Source: Gnetum montanum
Taxonomy: Eukaryota; Streptophyta; Gnetopsida; Gnetales; Gnetaceae
Direction of reading: 5' to 3'
Length of the DNA stretch: 64,000 nt
Assembly (NCBI GenBank): GCA_015680685.1
Contig: MNCI01001334.1
Location: 74,206 to 138,205 of the forward strand
This document shows positions 44,511 through 56,699 of this stretch, one piece after another (position 1 is the first letter of the stretch; each line of letters starts with the position of its first letter). The position numbers and the translations under genes were made by a program. Under the pieces are notes generated by a model. The model was not told the origin of the DNA and made no database searches. It saw only the letters and a list, made by a program, of their open reading frames with translations.

Positions 44511-45689
44511 GAACACTTGCCATCTTTCCAACCTTTGGAGCACTCGCAGCATCGTTGCCTTGAAACTTTTGACTGGCTTTTTGAGCACTTGCAACTGGTT
44601 TAGCCTTTGACACATTTGCAACATCTTTGCATCTAGCATTTGATTTACATTTCATGTTGTGTGATTTTTTTGTGTTCTTGGAGTTGTGTTTGCAGGATGA
44701 AGCCTTGGAGGAAATTGTTCAAAGGTGGATCTCATCATTATGGCAAGTTGCCATATCACTCTAATATGCATGATTCAACTAGTTAAGCCTCTCAAGAGTG
44801 CACATTCCCCTCATCCCATTTTAGCCTACACAGACCCATCCCTATGTCTCATGCATTTCAATACCCTATCATTCCCTGCATAATTGACATCACATCTCTT
44901 TGATGCATACACACTATGACACATATGACATTCTTTTCATGTCAACTATAGAGCCCAAGGCAAACATAACACAACTCATCCTGTCGGGAACCTCTAATGG
45001 TTCATCAAAGCCTAGGAAAATGTAACACAACTTATCCTCGAGAGGAAACACCTATCCTATAGACACGATGTGGTTGCATTAAAGAAAATTCAATTAGGTG
45101 GCATGTAGTTCACTCAATGGCCAACACTTGGCAGCTAACACCTAACAATGTGCAAAACCTAATAGAGGTTTGCCTCATAGCAAAGCACAGAAGAAAAAAA
45201 ATGAGAACGGAAAAAAGCACATGCCCAAACAAATCAAGAATGCTACAATCTCACAATTGGCCTACCCTTGAATCCACATTGACTCTCTCATGAGCACTCT
45301 AATGAGAGGTTAATGTTTTAGGGGTAAGCCACCCTAGTGCCATGGTGACTATTAGCCATGCTGACCCCACATCTTGCATCATGATACATTGTTTGCATTT
45401 CATCTCCCTTGTTTGCATTTTATCTCCCTAGCACATTGTCTACGCCCTTTGTCCTAGCATACCCCTATCCACAACACTCTTGAGTATGGTCTAACAACAT
45501 TTAACCAGGTATCGATGAGTAATGTTGGTGCCATGCCTGCTGTAGTGTTTTGTTGTTCTTTGTTGATGTCTCTTGAGCCACTCCTCCAGACATTAACAAA
45601 GAGAGGCCAATGAAACACCATAAAAATTTGGGCTATTACTTCTTAATTTCAAATTTGGCTAAGTGTAACAATGATGACACTTTTTACAA

Positions 45690-46790
45690 ATTTTTCTATG
45701 TGTTGGGACTACACTCTCCACTGCACTAGAGCATAGTTAACATAGTAGAGAGCATAGTTAGCTCAAACTGCTAGTTTCACAAATTTTTTTAAGCATTAAA
45801 ATGATGAAACTTACTACAAAATTTTGCTAGCTATTGAGACTATATTCTCCACTGCCTAGGAGCATAGTCAAGCATACTCAACATGAAGACACCAAGTTTT
45901 GCAAAATTTTTCTAACTATCAAGACTATGCATGGGAGCATAGTCAAAGTGTAGTTAGCATGGAAGCCTAACTTTGGAAAATTTTTTCTAACTACTGAGAC
46001 TATGCTTGGGAGCATAGTTAGAGTGTAGTTAGCTTGGAAGCATAGTTTCTGCAAATTTTTCTAACAGTTGGAACTACGCTCGAGAGTGTAGTCAAGCGTA
46101 GACAATTTGGAAGCTTAGTTTTTGCAAGATTTTTCTAAGTGCCAGGACTACACTCTCCACTATCAAGACTACACTATAGAGTATAGTTAGCATGGAAGTA
46201 CATTTTTTGCAAAATTTTCTAATTGTTGGAACTACACTCGGGAGCATAGTTAAGTGTAGATAGTTTGGAAGCTAGATTTTGCAAGAATTTCTCTAAGTGT
46301 TGTGACTATGGTCACCCCTAGTTGGGAGTGTAGGCAACCTCCCCTGGAGCATAGTTAGCACTTAGCCATATTTTTCCTAGATTTTTTCTAAGTTTGGGAC
46401 TATGCTCTCATCTATTCTAGAGCGTAGTCAAGTGTAGACATGCAGAACAACCTCCAAAGACCTCCACAATGTAGCACTGGCATTTGCATTAGCTCTAACA
46501 CACCTCTAGCGATAGCATTCATCCTTTTTGCATCCCCATTTTCCCTAAAATTGTAACTATGCTCAACACCACTTCCCACAGTGGACAATGTAGTCTCGGA
46601 GCGTAGTCTCCATAAGTTGAATTTTTTTTGGCATTTTTCATAGTTTCTCAAGTACATTACAGTCTCCTTGGCACTTACACATGTAGTTTGGTAGTGTAGT
46701 CATAGTCTCGTAGCCTTACAGACTTTGTCAGAGCATAACACAGGACAACACTATTTGCTATAGTGGAGAGCGTAGTTGGGTGTAGCATAG
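45690..46790. repeat. Long degenerate tandem repeat with AGCATAGT words
   Basis: Units of roughly 90-115 bases contain GGGACTACACTC or GAGACTATGC, GGAGCATAGT(C/T)A, AGTTAGCATGGAAG and TTTGCAAAATTTTTCTAA. At least seven diverged copies are visible. Confidence 0.7.
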
Positions 46791-46848
46791 TCCCAACTAC
46801 CACACTACCACATGGTTCCTGATTTGCATTTCACAACAACCCTAACCC

Positions 46849-46857
46849 TATAAATAC
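46849..46857 (+). promoter_or_regulatory. TATA box beyond the tandem repeat
   Basis: CCCTATAAATACCCT follows directly after the repeat field. It is arranged like a repeat-bearing U3 followed by an R start, but no PBS could be placed downstream. Confidence 0.3.
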
Positions 46858-47820
46858 CCTAATGTTCTACATTTTAGGGGTTGGCATTTTCAAATTTTGG
46901 TTGGCATTTGGCATTTAGCATTTGGCATTCTTAGGTGAATGAGACCAAGAGGATTTTGGTGAATGAGATCCAAAGGTGCACCACTACACCGATGAGAGGT
47001 AGACTTGCACACTACAATCCTTTTGTAGCCCTGTAGGACACCACAACTCATGGTACACTATAGTAGCCAACCTGATAGGCATGAATACCATTACAAGTGC
47101 CAGAATTCATGACCTAACATCACTAGGACTGTGACTACACTCTCCACTATGCCTATTATAAACTATTTACCTTTGAACCCCTTTTGGAGTTAACTATAGT
47201 CAATCCCATTTGGGATGATGTTTTGTTTCTCTCTCCTACAGTTTTTATGTTTTCTCTACATTTTCGCTATTTCAACACATTGTCATGTTATAACTATGCT
47301 TAGGCGGTAGTCTTCGTGGATTGGGACCTTCATTCACACTGAAACCAAAGACTACACTCACCCCTTCCCATGACTACACTCTACACTTAGCAGCATGAAA
47401 CATTGGTTAAACACTTAGCACCATTTTGCATCATTTGCATTCACATTTTGGCTGACTACACCATCATTAGTTGCATCCACTACTTCAGTTGCAAGTAGCA
47501 AAGTCTCTGTTTGATTGACAAGACCATTCAAGGCACCCCATCTCTACTTCCAGCAGGCACTCATGTAGAGTTAGGGTTAGGTTGTGTGTTCATTGATCCC
47601 TTGGTGATTCCAGCCATTGATGTTTTTGGTGGTTACAACATGCTACAATGCTAATCTAATGCAAAAAAAATAAAAAATGCAACATAAGTAAAAAGTAAAA
47701 TACAAGGTGTGTAGAAGCAAATAGCAGGTAAGCACCTAGTGTGTTTTGAACTAAAGGGATACCATAGTTGCATAGTTGCTTCTTAACCTAGTGTGGGTTA
47801 GGAGATGTGTAGGGTTTGGA

Positions 47821-48500
47821 TTACATTATTTGGTAATCCCCTTGACCTTCACTTGCTATGGCAAAGGCTAATTCTACCCAAAGGACATCCTCCAGGAGGT
47901 CACTAGCTTCTATTGCTCTTTTGATTATATCTACTTCATGCATCTCATTTTTTTCCATGTATGCGTCATCAGGAAACTCAATCTCTAATCCTTGCTCCAT
48001 GTCTATGTTGTTGATGGCTAAGGGGGCAGTGTTATCATCATGGATGATAACTTCACCACCTTCGTATGGGAGGTGGATCTCTTGATGGATGGGAGAGGAG
48101 ATGACTTGTAATTTGGCTAGCCAAGGTCTATCCAATATCAAGTTGAAGCTCGACATATCTTCTATGACAATGAACTTAGCAATGGTTGTGAATTTCTCCC
48201 CTACTACAAAAGCTATAGTAACAATGCCCCTAACAATGACATGTGACCCATTGAATGATTTCAAGCATGTAGTTTTTGTTGGCCTAACTTGATCTATGAG
48301 GCCTAGCTTATCCACGATGGTGTATGGTATTACATTTGCTACTGCTTTGTCATCTATGTGCACTCTATGGATTTTGCATTGCCAAACACTTATAGTAATA
48401 AACATAAGAGCTATTATGACCTCTCCCCTCTTAGGATCAACCTTAATTGCTTTGTTGCTAAATGATAGGGATGTGGAACTTGATTCCTATGGTGTAGGGT
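47821..48500 (-). pseudogene. Gypsy protease fragment (Tat-like)
   Basis: The minus strand reads an aspartic-protease fold unlike that of G and H: ANVIPYTIVDKLGL, LKSFNGSHVIVRGIVTIAF, then NLILDRPWLAKLQ, which parallels the ILGRPWL end of Tat-branch proteases. The catalytic Asp-Ser/Thr-Gly is replaced (HIDDKAVANVIP), so it is inactive. 47821-48405 is a 194-residue open frame. It could be the continuation of the gag fragment at 59620, separated by element H. Confidence 0.65.
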
Positions 48501-48589
48501 GTAGCATCATTCTATGGATGAAGGTATCATCTATAGGGTGTAGCATCTATTCTAAGTTATTCTAAATTAAATATGTTTTTTCTTTAGCT

Positions 48590-50388
48590 ATGGACTAGTT
48601 GAAGATGGTCGTAGATGCTTCCCCCTCAGCTTTCTGCAATAATTCCTGAAGCTGTTTGAAAGCTTCATCTCTAATTATTGTTGGGCTAAGGATCACAAGA
48701 TCAGCAAGTTGGGCATGTAGTTCAACAACCTCCGTAGCCAAGCATTGATTTCATTCTTAAGCCATTTTGATTTGTCCTTCCAAAATAACACATTTTTCCC
48801 TTGAATTTAGTAGCTCTAACTAGGTTGCAGTGATGTCCTCCAAGAAATCAAAGATATTTAAAATTGATTATTTGGTTCCCACCAATCGTTCTAGCAACTC
48901 TTCATGCTAGGATAAATTTAACTTTTTGTTGACTATGCCTACAAATGTCTACACATCTTGAAGTGCAGATACATTTGGTATAGATGTTGTGTTTGCATTT
49001 AATGCTTCAACTACATGGTCAACAATAACTTTATCCATTGTTTCCTACCTTAGTGCTGCATCACCAAGATAGTTGCCCTTCGCTTTCCTCCAAACAAATT
49101 GAGAAAGTGGTGGCACTCCTAGAGATTTCTAAGAATAGATGATGTTGAGATAAAGACACCATCACCTCCTAAGCATTGGGATTTTACCTTGTAGGAAATT
49201 GTGTTCATTGGGTAGAGAAAATTGGATCACCCTTCTCTATCTAGCTAATTGTTTGGGCTATCTCATTAAGCTAACTCATCACTAGTTTATATATAGATGC
49301 ATCCATCCCACTTATTCCTACACATTACTCTTATTTTCTTAAGAGTTATTCTCAGATTTTGTGTAGATGCTCAATGGCTACGTAGGCCTCCAACATTGTT
49401 TCTAAGTGGGTGGTGGTAGCAGTTACTCCTCTTATTGGGTCGTTGTTGGTATTTTATCTTTCATGATCTCAGACCATGAGGCCAAAGGAGCATGCCTGAT
49501 GGTATCATTTGAGTAGTTGATGATCCTTGGCCTTTTGCAGAGTTTCTAGATGAGCACAGAAAGGGTAGGGTTTTCCTTCCATATTTATTTTTCTTGAAGC
49601 ACTTTTTGATCTCTAAGTAGATTAGTTGTGGAAGGTTGATAGGAAATTTCCTACTTAGAGCAACATATGCTTGAGTAGAGAAGGTGGTCACCTTGCTTGA
49701 CCTCACTATTGGATTGAGGTGATAGGTCAAAATTTTAAAATAAATTCACTCTGCTAGTGTGAGCACATCATACTCCTTATAGTCAATCCCATAGCATCAC
49801 TTTATCCACTCCTTCTTTGCATCAGGATCATCCTTCGTGGATAGTTTTGCCAACTATCTCCCGATGTCAAGCAACCCAAGTGCCTGTGTAATAACTTCTG
49901 TTGAGTAGGATACTTGAATGTCCTTGATTTTGATAATGGACCCTAGCCTTTGATTACTCTAGAAGAGATATGTCTCTCCCATGTACCATTCCCCATTGGA
50001 TGTGATTATTGGCCACATGGGAGAGGTTTGCAGTTGAGTCTTGACATCTGCTGGAGCTTTCTCAACAAATGCCCTAAGTTGATCTCTTGAAGGACTAATC
50101 GTTGAATTTCTTAGGACCTAATGATGTCAAGATAGGCCTGAGTCAAAGTGACCTCACACCTTGGCATGGATGTAGGCACTTCTCTTTGCTATGATTGTTT
50201 GTCAAGACTTATTCTTCTGGAATCTATCAGATAGATTCCACTTTGGGCTTCTCACGAAGAGGTTTTGTTGCATGGGTTGCTTTTGGTGGTTCTTGAGCTT
50301 ATTCTTGTTGGACCCTTCTAGCTCTAGGCCACTTCTCCTATGGTTGAGAGGGTGCTCTTTCTTGTGGGCATTTATGTTTTAGTGCCAT
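48590..50388 (-). pseudogene. ORF2 of element H
   Basis: Starts MALKHKCPQE after TTATAG. 49461-49730 contains AYVALSRKFPINLPQLIYLEI and a diverged FLCSSR block, aligning with the second half of the ORF2 domain of E. Then comes a coiled-coil region very close to that of element A (EKCVILEGQI, NQCLATEVVEL, then ILSPTIIRDEA). It ends abruptly where A continues. Many stops, mostly TAG for Gln. Confidence 0.7.
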
Positions 50389-50417
50389 CTATAAGCACAA
50401 TAAGACCATGGGTTAGC
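50386..50417 (-). promoter_or_regulatory. Putative branch point and 3' splice site before ORF2 (element H)
   Basis: The minus strand has TTGCTAACCC (branch-like GCTAAC at 50412-50417), then TCTTATTGTGCTTATAG and ATG at 50388. The acceptor sequence differs from B and E, but its design and distance are kept. Confidence 0.55.
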
Positions 50418-50837
50418 AATCATTTTATAACTTAAAGCAATTGGGATACCTTTATCTCTTAAGAATAGTTACACTTTGGCTAAGTTGTGATTATGATTGA
50501 TTTAATCACTCCAATTATTATTTATTTATGTATTATCATTAATAAATTATCCAAAAGGTTATTGGAAGGATTAACTTGTTGAAAAAGCAGATGTTTATAT
50601 GTAGTTAGGGTTATTAACCCTTTGGGGGAGTTAGAAAAATTTTCAAACATTTTCATTGATTTTTTATTAGAAACCTTAAGGTTTGTGGCCCCCAAGATAA
50701 AGATCTTATCTTTGGTAAGTGCAAGATCAAAAAATGGAGTGATTTGGACAAACGGTTGGGAAGTTATGGGCTTTGAAAAATTACAAAAGCTCCCTATGTG
50801 TTATGAGAAAATGACAAAGAATTCCTAAGTGCTCAAT

Positions 50838-50899
50838 GGTATATATAGGATATAAGCACTACATTGATGGAGCCTTGTTGACATGGTTAGCTGCATCAG
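50838..50899 (-). promoter_or_regulatory. Putative internal U3-like promoter of element H
   Basis: 50862-50893 aligns without gaps to 59572-59603 in this element's own LTR U3: 23 of 32 bases agree and all nine differences are transitions (shared core GTTGACAT). A minus-strand CTATATATACC box follows at about 50839-50849, some 450 bases upstream of ORF2. Confidence 0.5.
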
Positions 50900-51186
50900 T
50901 TGTTGACCACCATAGACAATCGTTGACTTTGATCAAACTTGCAAAATACAAGGATTTTTTGAGTGAAATCAGTGTTAAATGAAATATTAAAAGGCTAAGA
51001 ACATTATGAAAACATCCGAAGAGGGTGTTGAAGGTCATAAATTTGGAAAAATGGAGAAAAATTAATTTGGGGGATGAATGAAATAAAAGGTTAAGGAGCA
51101 CCGAGTAAAATACACAATGGAATATGTGAAAGATAGGATTATGGCAATGTCAAAGGTAAGGGACCTTAACTAACCAACCTAAGAGC

Positions 51187-51239
51187 TATGCAAGTGGATC
51201 CTCTACATAGCAAGCTCGTGTCCTCATTTCCCTTGCATA
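51187..51239 (-). other. Conserved inverted repeat with 37-base loop (element H)
   Basis: TATGCAAG (51187-51194) and CTTGCATA (51232-51239), 37 bases apart, with GGATCCTC inside the loop as in B. Confidence 0.5.
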
Positions 51240-52562
51240 ACCTCAACCAAAGAGTCCATGGGCCCCATAGTCAATTTAATGATCATGAAAAGTTAAGGAC
51301 CAACCTAGAAGAATCTACTTAAGAATTCTAACACATCAGACTAAGACATAGGACATAACATAGAACACAATAGTACGGTGAGTTATGGCAACATGAATGG
51401 ATGATAGAGAAGGTGGAATGGAGTTTCGAATTAAGGTCATAAAAAGTCCCTTGTGAAATTTGTGTTTAAAATGACCTGAGGAGATCCATCCTCAGTCCAA
51501 ACCAAAACCATCTGCTTTCAGTGAATTTGCATTGCCACTCTAAGACCAATCCATCCATAGGAGACACAAGAGTTCTTCTATAAGACAACCATCATTCCAT
51601 AAGGAGAAGAAAAGATAGAAGTAGGAAGTGAGAGAGAGCCTTAGTTAGAGGGGACCTTCAAGCATAGATGCATATCTTTCGGGTCTCATAATCAATGCTT
51701 ATAGCTCATTTATTTGCCTAAGAGATGTGCTTTGAATTCCCATCATTATATATATGAATTTTTGGATGGGAACCACACCATGCAAAGACTTTATTTGACT
51801 TCCTATCAATGGTTAGTATGGAATGGTGAGAAGTCCATGAAGCACACTTAGGCACTCAAGCATGTAGACGAGTACAAAGAGTATTGAGTCCTCTTGAAGT
51901 CACATCCTTTACAAACTTTTGAATCCTTCCTAATTCCAGAACTACCAAGGTCATTAATTGATTAAAAGTTTCTTTAATGGAAGGAACCTCAAATTTATAG
52001 AACAAGGAAAACCATAGAGTTTATTGGATAGGCAGATGATACGGATTCACTGCCTGTTTCATAAAAAATAAACCTTGTCAAAGTCATCAAACATTAGAAT
52101 TCAAAAATAGAAACTAGACATCAAAAATCACAACATTAAGCACAAACCATCATTAGTAAACAAACAACAACGACGACACTATGTCCTGTGGCAATAAAGC
52201 AATTTTATGAGCAAAAATGAGGAGATATCACACTTGAACAAAATAAAACAAAGTAAAATATATAAGAAAATGTAAAATAGTCAAGAAAGGTTCAAAGGTA
52301 CTAACAATGGTGAAAAATTAAAAAAATTTGAAAATCCAAAAATTTGTAAAATAAATAACTTGTAAAATCAAAAACATGAAAAAAAAGTAGAAAAAATAAG
52401 AAGCCATATTAATGGTTAGCACGAATGGCCATCTCGCCCATGACTGAGTTAGAAGGAGGAGATATGAAAAATGGAACATGGTTGTCCATCCATCAAGGTG
52501 GTAGCTGCACTAGCCTATCTTCATTCAAGGAAAGGTTTTACTTGTTGGATGTTGACCAACTA

Positions 52563-53480
52563 CTTTTAATTTGGGCTTTCAACTTTGTAGATTAACATGG
52601 CCCTAGAGGAAAAGGTTTTATCAATTATATAAGGTCCCTCCCACAATGTTTGGAATTTTTCCTTTTGGGGTACATGTGTGAGCTTCCAATAGAGAACCTT
52701 ATCTCTTGGTTGAAGTTTTGCTTTCTTGATTCTAAAGTCATGATGTTGCTTTTTGAATGCCTTGTGCACCTCACTCAAAGATAGGGCCACTAATTATGTT
52801 GATTAATGTTTCTTTCTATGCTAGACTTAGGTCAAGATTTAGATCATAGGCCATTGAGAGTGTATGAAGCTTGGATTGAATTAGAAGCATTGAAAGTTTT
52901 CCGTACACTAACTCATATGGAGAATAGCCAATAGGAAGTTTCCAAGTTGATTAGTAAGCCCAGAGGGAATCATTAAGTTTTGCACTCCAATCTTTCTTAT
53001 ATTTGATAATAGTACATGTTAATATTTTTGTCATCTCTCGGCCAGTTACCTCTGCTTGGTCGTTGGCTTGGGGATGGTAAGGTGTTGTTAATTTATGTTC
53101 AACCCCTTAGCATTGCATTAACTGTCTAAATGTAGCTTTTGTAAAATGAGTTCCATTGTTAGAAATTAGTGAATGCAGCACCCCAAACCTATTCATAATA
53201 TTTTGTTGTATAAATCTAGTAGCAGTAGATGATGTACAATCAATAACGGTTGTTGCTTCTACCCATTTTGTGCAATAGTTAACTACGACTATAATATATG
53301 CATTTCCATTAGACATGGGTGTGATGGGATCCATGAAGTCAATGCTCCATATGTTAAAATGTTCTAGTGGTTGAATCCACTATTGAAGACCTTCCATGCA
53401 AGTAGTCATTACCTCGTCTCATTGGCAACGTTTACAAGATTTGATGAACTAGTGGGCATCCTTGAAGATTGTATGCCAAT
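52563..53480 (-). pseudogene. Integrase of element H
   Basis: Catalytic core: first Asp kept in WSIDFMDP; the second Asp is replaced by Asn in LISNNGTHF (normally Asp-Asn-Gly); Glu kept in DQAEVTGREM. The C-terminal part has KLQPRDKVLYWKLTHV and FQTLWEGPYII, a Gypsy integrase tail. A stop lies between the zinc-finger region and the core. It would have inserted cDNA into chromosomes; this copy cannot. Confidence 0.8.
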
Positions 53481-53765
53481 AGTATCCTACCATTAGAATT
53501 TTATGGTTGTGCATCTCCCTACATAGTGGTCTTTGCAAGGCACTTCATGATCATTCTGGAGAATGTGCAATTGATCTTTGTCAAGGACACACCAACAAAT
53601 CAGGCTATCGACGCACACCTTGTAACGGTGTCCATTGATTTTTATGAAGTGTTTCACTTGATGAAGAAATTATTGCTTCTTTCTAAAATCCAAATCTTAT
53701 GGCATCTTCTGAGTGAGAAGATAGTTGAGGATGCCATTGTACCATGTTATTTTTACAAGCATTTG

Positions 53766-54300
53766 TTAACTTATTGCTCCTGTAAAGAGGAGTTCATCTA
53801 GAAACTGATTAGAGAGTAGGCTTTCCTTTTCTTTATTATCCCATCTTATGCGAGGGAGGTGGTCAACGATCACATTCTTAGTCACTTTTTGATCTATGAT
53901 TGTGAGATTGAATTCTTGCAAGATCATAAGCCACTGTATGACACGAGGGCTCACCATTGGCTTATTCATGAAGAAGCAGATTGCACTGTGGTTCATGTGC
54001 ACAAATACTTTGTGACCAAGCACATAGTGCTTGAACATTTCTAGAGCATACACCACATCCATTAATTCTTTTTCCATGGTGATGTAATTTAATTGTGCTC
54101 CCACAATTCTTCAACTCATGTAGTGGATGTAGTATGGATGTTTCTTATTATTCATCTATGTGAGCACTACTCCTAAAGCATACTTAGATGCATCTATCAT
54201 GATGTGGAAGGGTCTAGACCAGTTTGGTGCTCATAAGATTGGTGTTTCTACAAGTTTCTCTTTTAACTATTCGAATGCATGTTCACGTTTCTTGGTCTAG
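53766..54300 (-). pseudogene. RNase H of element H
   Basis: Minus strand: an IMIDASKYALGVVL-like start, then GAQLNYITMEKELMDVVYALEMFKHY and VFVHMNHSAICFFMNKP, the usual Gypsy RNase H with an Asn replacing the Asp of the final DH motif. The open piece is 53766-54104. Confidence 0.75.
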
Positions 54301-55109
54301 ATGAAAGGTGCATCTTTCTTTGTAAGCTCTACCAATGGCTTTGTGATCTTAGAAAAATTCTCTATGAATTACTAATAGTAGCTAGTATGTCCAAGGAATG
54401 ACCAACCATATTTAACGATCTTTGGTTGGGGTGTTATTTCTTGGATGATCCTTATCTTTTCTAGGTCTACATCAATCCCTTTTTGCAAAACTTGGTGCCC
54501 TAGCATAATGCCTTCTTGGACCATGAGATGGCTCTTGTGCCAATTGAGTTGTAAGTTTGTTTCAACACATCTCTTCAGTACTTGCTCCAAGTAGTTGAAG
54601 GCTTGCTAAAATGTAGCCTCGTAGGTGGAAAAGTAATCCATGAAGACTTCAACACCACTACCAATCTACTATTGGAAGATACTAAGGACCAGGCATTGAA
54701 ATGTTGTAGGGGCATTGCATAGATCGAATGGCATCTTATAATATGCAAAAGTCCCCCAGGAACTTGTGAATGTTGTCTTGGCCTAATCTTCTAGTGCAAT
54801 TTGGATTTGGATATCACCACTATAACCATCCAAGAAGCTATAATAATAATGTCTGGATATGGTGTCCAACACTTTATCTACAAATGGCAATGGAAAATGA
54901 TTTTTAAATGTTGTCATATTCAACAACCTAAATTCAATGCATACCCACCATTTTCCATCTTTCTTTGGCACAATTATGAGTGGACTAACACATTCACTAT
55001 CTATGATGAGATAGATGAACGCTACATTGAGGAGTTGTTTAATTTCCTCTTTGATGATCTGCTTCAATTTGGGGCTCAACTGCATTTGCAACTGCGTTTT
55101 AGGATTCAT
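54301..55109 (-). pseudogene. Reverse transcriptase of element H
   Basis: PLIIVPKKDGKWWVCIEFRLLN, then HFPLPFVDKVLD and FLDGYSGDIQI, then the active-site box reads VFMDYFSTY, where FMDDF is expected: the second catalytic Asp is now Tyr. Then RCVETNLQLNWHKSHLMV and GIMLGHQV. Stops occur after ALED and elsewhere. A standard Athila/Tat-type Gypsy RT, inactive. Confidence 0.85.
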
Positions 55110-55587
55110 GATTAGGTTAGTGTAAATGTGATGTTGGCATATCCTTGGATTAATTCCTATTAGCTTAGGATATGACCAAGAAAAGGCTGTTTGTCATTTG
55201 TTAACCACCCTCAATAGTTTTTTTTAGAAGCAAGTTTGGCATTAATTTTGATCGGTTTACCATTGTTTAAAAATGCATATTTTATACTAGCTAAGAAACT
55301 TTTTGGTTGTAGAGGCTCCTGCTTGAAGTTATTAGGGATTTCAAACTCTCCCCAATAGGTATCATCATCTTCATTAGAGAGTTGGGAATGAACTTATTCA
55401 ATTTTGTCCATGCCTTCAACATAAGCACATGTTAGGCTCTCAATTGGTTCCATGCATAATGTGCTACTATCTAAGTTAGTTATTAGTAATTGGGTGCCTC
55501 CTGTTTTATGGATACTACATATTGACACCTTTGAACATTGATTTATTGTGCATACTCACTGCATGCTTTAATGTGTGTACTTTTGAT

Positions 55588-56100
55588 GGATCAAATCTTT
55601 TGCATACAATTGCATCTATTATTACTATATGTGATGCATGGAATACATGTCTTCTCTATTTTTCCTAATTCATTTTCTTTGGAGATTTCTAAAGATAGAT
55701 CCTTTATGCCCATACATGTGTCAAATGTGCTTAACCAAGCTCTTCCCATAATGATGGGGAAGTCACTTTTGTAGTTTTTAATCTTGATCACTAGAAAATC
55801 AGTAGGATAGAACCACCCACAAACTATGGTCACAATGTCCTCAACTAATCCTAGAGGAATAGTAATTGACTGATCTGTCAACTCTAAATGGATGCTACTC
55901 TTCTTGAGAGGTGGTAGGTTCCAAGCCTTCTACATGTCATGGGAGATGAGATTAACTTCAAAACCAAAGTTAAGAAGAGCCTTGCATGACTCATGTCTAG
56001 TGATATGCAGGTAGATGAGTGGGCTTCTTGGGATAGATCTTTTTGTGGAAAGATTGCCAGCCATGATCTAGTCAAAAATAGCATGAGTTAACATCACAGT
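55588..56100 (-). pseudogene. Protease of element H
   Basis: ALLNFGFEVNLIS replaces the DSGS active site seen in G (LLDSGSRVNLIS). Then comes an open 96-residue piece with ITIPLGLVEDIVTIVCGW and FPIIMGRAWLS, nearly matching G. Inactive. Confidence 0.8.
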
Positions 56101-56699
56101 GCAAATCCGAGGTGGTAGTTGGTTTGAAGGGCACTCAAAGGTGTTTGATGCAAAGGATGAGGATGTTAAAGATGTAGGATGATCAACCAGACTAGGTTGT
56201 GAGGGTTAAAGAGGACTGCTAGGTCAAAAGAAAGGTATTTTCCTTGATCAATTATCCAACCGACTTGGCTGGAAAGTTGGTTGGTTGTGAATGTATAACT
56301 CTTGTAACATTTCATTATTATGGTTGTGGAGGAATCTCATCCTACATAGATGAAGTAGGAGGTAACTAGGTGGAAGGTGGAGGTGTATGTGCAAAGGGAT
56401 GTGGAGGATGGTATGGATATGGGTTTTTTCCTCGAGTAAATGGTGAATGTGTTCAGTGGTACTTTGAAGGGTAATAGTGATGTTGAAATATGGTATGACT
56501 TGCAGAACTTTTTGAGGAGACAGGTTGCTAAATATAGTACCCATATAAATCTAGTTGCCTATAAGGGTACTGTTGCCTTGGTGGTGGCATTCCCCACGAT
56601 TGTGGTTGGTACCACTATTGGTATTATTCATAAGGTTGTGAAGGAGTTCCACTTGGGTAGTAAGCTTGCTACTATTGGTGGAACTACCTTGTATTGCCT

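Larger units (their letters stand above)
43996..47820. other. Non-coding, repeat-rich spacer
   Basis: No pol or ORF2 homology found on either strand. Contains two tandem-repeat fields (44170-44510 and 45690-46790), a pyrimidine-rich acceptor-like run before ATGAAGCCTTGG near 44697, a TATA box at 46849 and an A-rich stretch at 47660-47700. It may be LTR/UTR sequence of an unrecognised Gypsy element. Confidence 0.5.
50389..52560 (-). other. Pol-to-ORF2 spacer of element H
   Basis: About 2.1 kb without coding homology. It contains the internal promoter-like site (50838-50899) and the conserved inverted repeat (51187-51239). The rest is A-rich and unrecognised. Confidence 0.6.

Noticed and set aside
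46840-46860. Interstitial telomere repeat (CCCTAACCCTA)
   Set aside because: Only about one and a half units of the plant-type CCCTAAA, not a tandem run.
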